Shown in pieces: positions 6,377 to 8,572 of a DNA stretch of 8,572 nt. Where the stretch lies: positions 3,844-12,415 of the forward strand of contig DGFF01000139.1 in assembly GCA_002391545.1 (NCBI GenBank), read 5' to 3'. Numbering within the stretch: the first letter of the stretch is position 1; each line of letters opens with the position of its first letter. The notes under the pieces are model-generated. The model ran no database searches. It was not told the DNA's origin and saw nothing but the letters and a program-made list of their open reading frames with translations. The stretch is from Candidatus Fermentithermobacillaceae bacterium UBA3907. Its GTDB lineage: Bacteria; Bacillota; Sulfobacillia; Fermentithermobacillales; Fermentithermobacillaceae. A program made the position numbers and the translations under genes.

Positions 6377-7587
6377 ATGCTTTTACCTCCTATTTGGCCA
6401 GGGTCAGTCCCTTGGTAAACGCATTTACCGTTGATGAAGGTATAAAGGATCTTTGAGTCGTATTCAAACGGGTCCTTTGTCCAGATTGCCAGGTCTGCAT
6501 CCTTACCTGGTTCTATAGACCCGACCCTGTCAGACACTCCACATATCTCTGCCGGAAATCGCGTAATTGCAAGAAGGGCAAACTCTTGATCCATACCTTC
6601 ACGGATAGCCAAACCTGCACACAATCGCAAGTATTGAATAGGGAGCACAGGGTGATCTGTTATAAGTGCAAGAGTCACTCCAGCTTTGGACAAGACATAA
6701 GGAGCAGTAAATCCTATATCTTTGACCTCAAGTTTGCTCTTGTCTGTCAAACATGGTCCCATGGTGACTGGAAACCCGCTGTTTTTCACTGACTCTAAAA
6801 CTTTGTCCCCTTCTGTGCAGTGTTCTAACGAAATACACAAATCGAACTCTTTTCCAATGCGTATTGCCGTAACAATATCATCGGCCCTGTGACAATGAAT
6901 TCTTAGAGGGATCTCTTTTTTTATTACGGCTGTAAGAGCTTCTTTTCTCAAGTCAAAATCAGGCTGTTTGTCTGACTGCCCTTGGGCAGAGTCTTTTTTC
7001 CTTAGGTAGTCTTGGGCTTCTGTCAACGCGCGTCTCATTACAGCGGCGTTTCCCATTCTAGTCTTGGGCATTTTGTTTTGGCTGCCGTATACCCGTTTGG
7101 GATTTTCTCCAAGAGCTGCCTTCATTCCACTGGGAAACTTCAGGACCAATTCATCAACAACTGAAGAGCCCCACGTTTTCATCACCAGGCTTTGGCCACC
7201 GATAATATTTGCACTACCGGGATCTGTTTGCACGCAGGTAACTCCTGCGGCAATTGCATCCTTAAAAGCTATGTCCTTTGGGTTAATTGCATCAAGGGCA
7301 CGTACTTCGGCGGTGATAGGGTCTGAGGACTCATTAGTATCGTCACCTGCTTGGGTAGCCCCATCCTCTGAAATACCAATGTGACAGTGAGCGTCGATCA
7401 ATCCAGGAGTTACTATGCTGCCTGAAACATCCACGACTTCTGAGCCTGCAGGTACGTCTACGTGTTCCCCTACTGCTCTAATTTTCCCATTTTCGATGAG
7501 AATAACACCCCTAGGAATCTCAAACGGCATATCTGGCTTGTTGCTAGCTGGATAGATTTTGCCGTTTATAATAGCAATGCACGCCAA
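6373..7587 (-). CDS. Metal-dependent amidohydrolase, first of a tandem pair
   Basis: Begun at TTG 7587, this gives 404 residues starting (M)ACIAIINGKIYPAS. AAGGAGG lies seven bases upstream, and the start matches where the paralogue begins. The frame stays open upstream to 7713, but that 42-codon extension has no homologous counterpart in the paralogue and would bury the RBS. The superfamily motifs are PGLIDAHCH (H67, H69), GENPK (160-164), IHCHRADDI (H231, H233), LEHCTEG (H256), ITDHP (D311) and GSIEPGKDADLAIW (356-369). It differs from the downstream copy by Cys between the metal-binding histidines at both HxH sites and by a slightly longer linker rich in D, Q and K (about 198-214). The gene ends in QIGGKSI, whose codons carry the RBS of the next gene, implying coupled translation. 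The substrate is unknown. It is divergent from the HAD hydrolase gene. Confidence 0.92.
   Translation of the reverse strand: MACIAIINGKIYPASNKPDMPFEIPRGVILIENGKIRAVGEHVDVPAGSEVVDVSGSIVTPGLIDAHCHIGISEDGATQAGDDTNESSDPITAEVRALDAINPKDIAFKDAIAAGVTCVQTDPGSANIIGGQSLVMKTWGSSVVDELVLKFPSGMKAALGENPKRVYGSQNKMPKTRMGNAAVMRRALTEAQDYLRKKDSAQGQSDKQPDFDLRKEALTAVIKKEIPLRIHCHRADDIVTAIRIGKEFDLCISLEHCTEGDKVLESVKNSGFPVTMGPCLTDKSKLEVKDIGFTAPYVLSKAGVTLALITDHPVLPIQYLRLCAGLAIREGMDQEFALLAITRFPAEICGVSDRVGSIEPGKDADLAIWTKDPFEYDSKILYTFINGKCVYQGTDPGQIGGKSI
6386..6391 (-). promoter_or_regulatory. Ribosome binding site of the second amidohydrolase, inside the first gene
   Basis: AGGAGG, nine bases before ATG 6376, falls in the last codons of the upstream paralogue. 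With the ATGA stop-start overlap it suggests translational coupling of the pair. Confidence 0.85.
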
Positions 7588-7594
7588 ATGTATA

Positions 7595-7601
7595 CCTCCT
7601 T
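7595..7601 (-). promoter_or_regulatory. Ribosome binding site that fixes the TTG start of the first amidohydrolase
   Basis: AAGGAGG on the minus strand ends seven bases before TTG 7587-7585. It is the strongest Shine-Dalgarno in the window, and no ATG or GTG start fits it. Confidence 0.88.
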
Positions 7602-7655
7602 TTTTGAAATGACATGCGTAATTACTTCCCTTCTGGTCTTTAAAAAACCTTTTGT

Positions 7656-7686
7656 TTGACTCTCTTCTTTGTACGCGAGTTAGGAT
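7656..7686 (+). promoter_or_regulatory. Possible promoter of the HAD hydrolase gene
   Basis: TTGACT (7656-7661) is a 5-of-6 match to the -35 box. TAGGAT (7681-7686) follows after a long 19-base spacer, making this weak. For the opposite gene, TACAAT on the minus strand (7700-7695) is a 5-of-6 -10 box without a good -35. The rest of the 7588-7748 gap holds an inverted repeat and the two ribosome binding sites. Confidence 0.25.
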
Positions 7687-7697
7687 TCTGCTAAATT

Positions 7698-7726
7698 GTA
7701 AGTGAAGCATCATCTGAAAGACTTAC
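7698..7726. repeat. Inverted repeat GTAAGT-N17-ACTTAC in the divergent promoter region
   Basis: The arms GTAAGT (7698-7703) and ACTTAC (7721-7726) are perfect complements with a 17-base spacer. The left arm overlaps the minus-strand TACAAT hexamer. The position between divergent genes would suit an operator controlling both, but a six-base dyad may arise by chance. Confidence 0.3.
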
Positions 7727-7736
7727 GATTATGAAC

Positions 7737-7741
7737 AGGTG
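7737..7741 (+). promoter_or_regulatory. Ribosome binding site of the HAD hydrolase gene
   Basis: AGGTG lies seven bases before TTG 7749. It supports the unusual TTG start, which places the motif I strand at residue 15, normal for this family. Confidence 0.65.
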
Positions 7742-7748
7742 AATTAAT

Positions 7749-8552
7749 TTGAAGAAACAGAGCGTTCTAGGTTCGCTTCCAGGTGTCCAAGTGGTCTTAT
7801 TTGACCTAGGCGGGACCCTATGGGCTCCTTTTGGCGAAAAATCTGGCGACCAAGTATTGGACTTTTCGGTTGCGCAGTTAATCCAAGAAATAGAAGCAGT
7901 GACCGGCGTAAGATTATGTCAGGATTCAGTTCGGGAGAAAATAGTGATCAATTTGGCAGGTTTCAAACCTACATGCTTAAACCATGGCGAATCAATCTTA
8001 GATAGCGATTCTTGGCGAGAGGTAGATCTTTACCACGTAATTTCTGAGATCTTGCACTTTTACTGTATTTATACACCAAATGAAAGCATTGTATGCCTAA
8101 CAGATGGGTTTGCAGATAACCTGTCGAAAGAATACGCTCTGTACTCTGAAACTATAGATGTGCTGTCACAGTTGAAATCCTCAGGATACAAGATGGGTAT
8201 TGTTTCTAATACAGCGATCCCTCCTTACATCATAGATAGATACCTTGCCGAATCTGGTATTTTGGATTACATCGATTTTAGGGTGCTTAGTTCTGAAGTA
8301 GGGTGGAGGAAGCCACACCGTAACATATACAAAGAAGCCCTAAATCGAGCAAAAGTCAAACCTGAAAATGTGATTTTCGTAGGCGATCGACTTTTAGAAG
8401 ACGTTTGTGGCCCTAGTCTTATGGGGATGCACTCGGCACTAATTGTCAAGGAGTCGCAACTTACAGAAGATTTGGAATCAAAGCAGTGCTTTATAGTGCT
8501 CAATAGTCTTAATGATCTAGTTTGTGTAGATCCAACTACTCTTTTTCACTAG
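7749..8552 (+). CDS. HAD-superfamily hydrolase (subfamily IA-like) with altered motif I
   Basis: A 267-residue soluble protein of the haloacid dehalogenase superfamily, whose members form a phospho-Asp intermediate and mostly dephosphorylate small metabolites. Motif I is VVLFDLGGTLW (nucleophile D19), motif II is GIVSNT (S153), motif III is WRKPHRNIY (K188), and motif IV is VIFVGDRLLEDV (G212, D213, with E217 and D218). An inserted alpha-helical cap fits residues about 30-135, the C1 cap position of subfamily I. The second Asp of the usual DxD motif is Gly (G21), so general acid/base catalysis may be weak or supplied elsewhere. Similar DLGGT versions occur in uncharacterised HAD proteins. Start TTG 7749 is supported by AGGTG. 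Only 20 bases of the window follow the stop, and no terminator is visible in them. The substrate is unknown; a link to the divergent amidohydrolases is possible but unproven. Confidence 0.9.
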   Translation: MKKQSVLGSLPGVQVVLFDLGGTLWAPFGEKSGDQVLDFSVAQLIQEIEAVTGVRLCQDSVREKIVINLAGFKPTCLNHGESILDSDSWREVDLYHVISEILHFYCIYTPNESIVCLTDGFADNLSKEYALYSETIDVLSQLKSSGYKMGIVSNTAIPPYIIDRYLAESGILDYIDFRVLSSEVGWRKPHRNIYKEALNRAKVKPENVIFVGDRLLEDVCGPSLMGMHSALIVKESQLTEDLESKQCFIVLNSLNDLVCVDPTTLFH

Positions 8553-8572
8553 GTTCTTTAGGTTCTATGTGC

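Noticed and set aside
7588..7713. Upstream extension of the first amidohydrolase to 7713
   Set aside because: The frame is open but the extension is basic, has no counterpart in the paralogue, and includes the strong AAGGAGG that serves TTG 7587.
8267..8503. Minus-strand open frame antisense to the HAD gene
   Set aside because: It lies opposite motif III and IV coding sequence and shows no start signal or recognisable domain.
1..8572. Mobile element, CRISPR array, tRNA or riboswitch
   Set aside because: No transposase, terminal repeats, spaced direct repeats, cloverleaf or long structured leader was found when reading the gaps. All genes have similar composition and intact frames.

Overview
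The window looks like ordinary chromosomal DNA of a low-to-mid GC bacterium. A Clostridia-like Bacillota (or a similar anaerobe) is the best guess. This rests on strong AGGAGG-type ribosome binding sites, TTG and GTG starts, a Cys-rich YkgJ-like protein with a GVGMYLLPGEE segment, a large Cache-type chemoreceptor and an ABC-F ATPase. No 16S or other marker gene is present, so the assignment is an inference. No tRNA, rRNA, CRISPR array, transposase or phage gene was recognised.

Layout from left to right. (1) Bases 1-536, minus strand: the N-terminal 178 codons of a YkgJ-like putative metal-chelating protein that runs off the left edge. (2) About 678-2603, plus strand: a two-domain ABC-F ATPase, divergent from (1). 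Its start is a puzzle: a near-ideal Shine-Dalgarno precedes an ACG codon exactly where family members begin. (3) 2631-2666: a hairpin terminator between convergent genes. (4) 2689-4968, minus strand: a transmembrane methyl-accepting chemotaxis protein with no other che genes nearby. (5) 5138-5166: a terminator serving the next operon. (6) 5213-7587, minus strand: two tandem paralogous metal-dependent amidohydrolases, overlapping by ATGA and probably translationally coupled. (7) 7749-8552, plus strand: a HAD-superfamily hydrolase, divergent from the amidohydrolases and begun by TTG. No gene-free stretch exceeds 300 bases. The longest gaps are 4969-5212, about 537-677 and 7588-7748, and all three are described below.

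How the genes fit together. The only convincing functional unit is the amidohydrolase pair, which probably makes two related enzymes from one mRNA whose substrate cannot be read from sequence. The ABC-F protein acts on the ribosome, the chemoreceptor acts in the membrane, and the HAD protein is probably a small-molecule phosphatase or a relative with altered chemistry. I see no clear novel multi-gene system. The best leads are the possible ACG start, the divergence of metal-site neighbours between the two amidohydrolases, the missing second Asp in HAD motif I, and two inverted repeats with 6-bp arms and identical 17-nt spacing upstream of the chemoreceptor and amidohydrolase genes.
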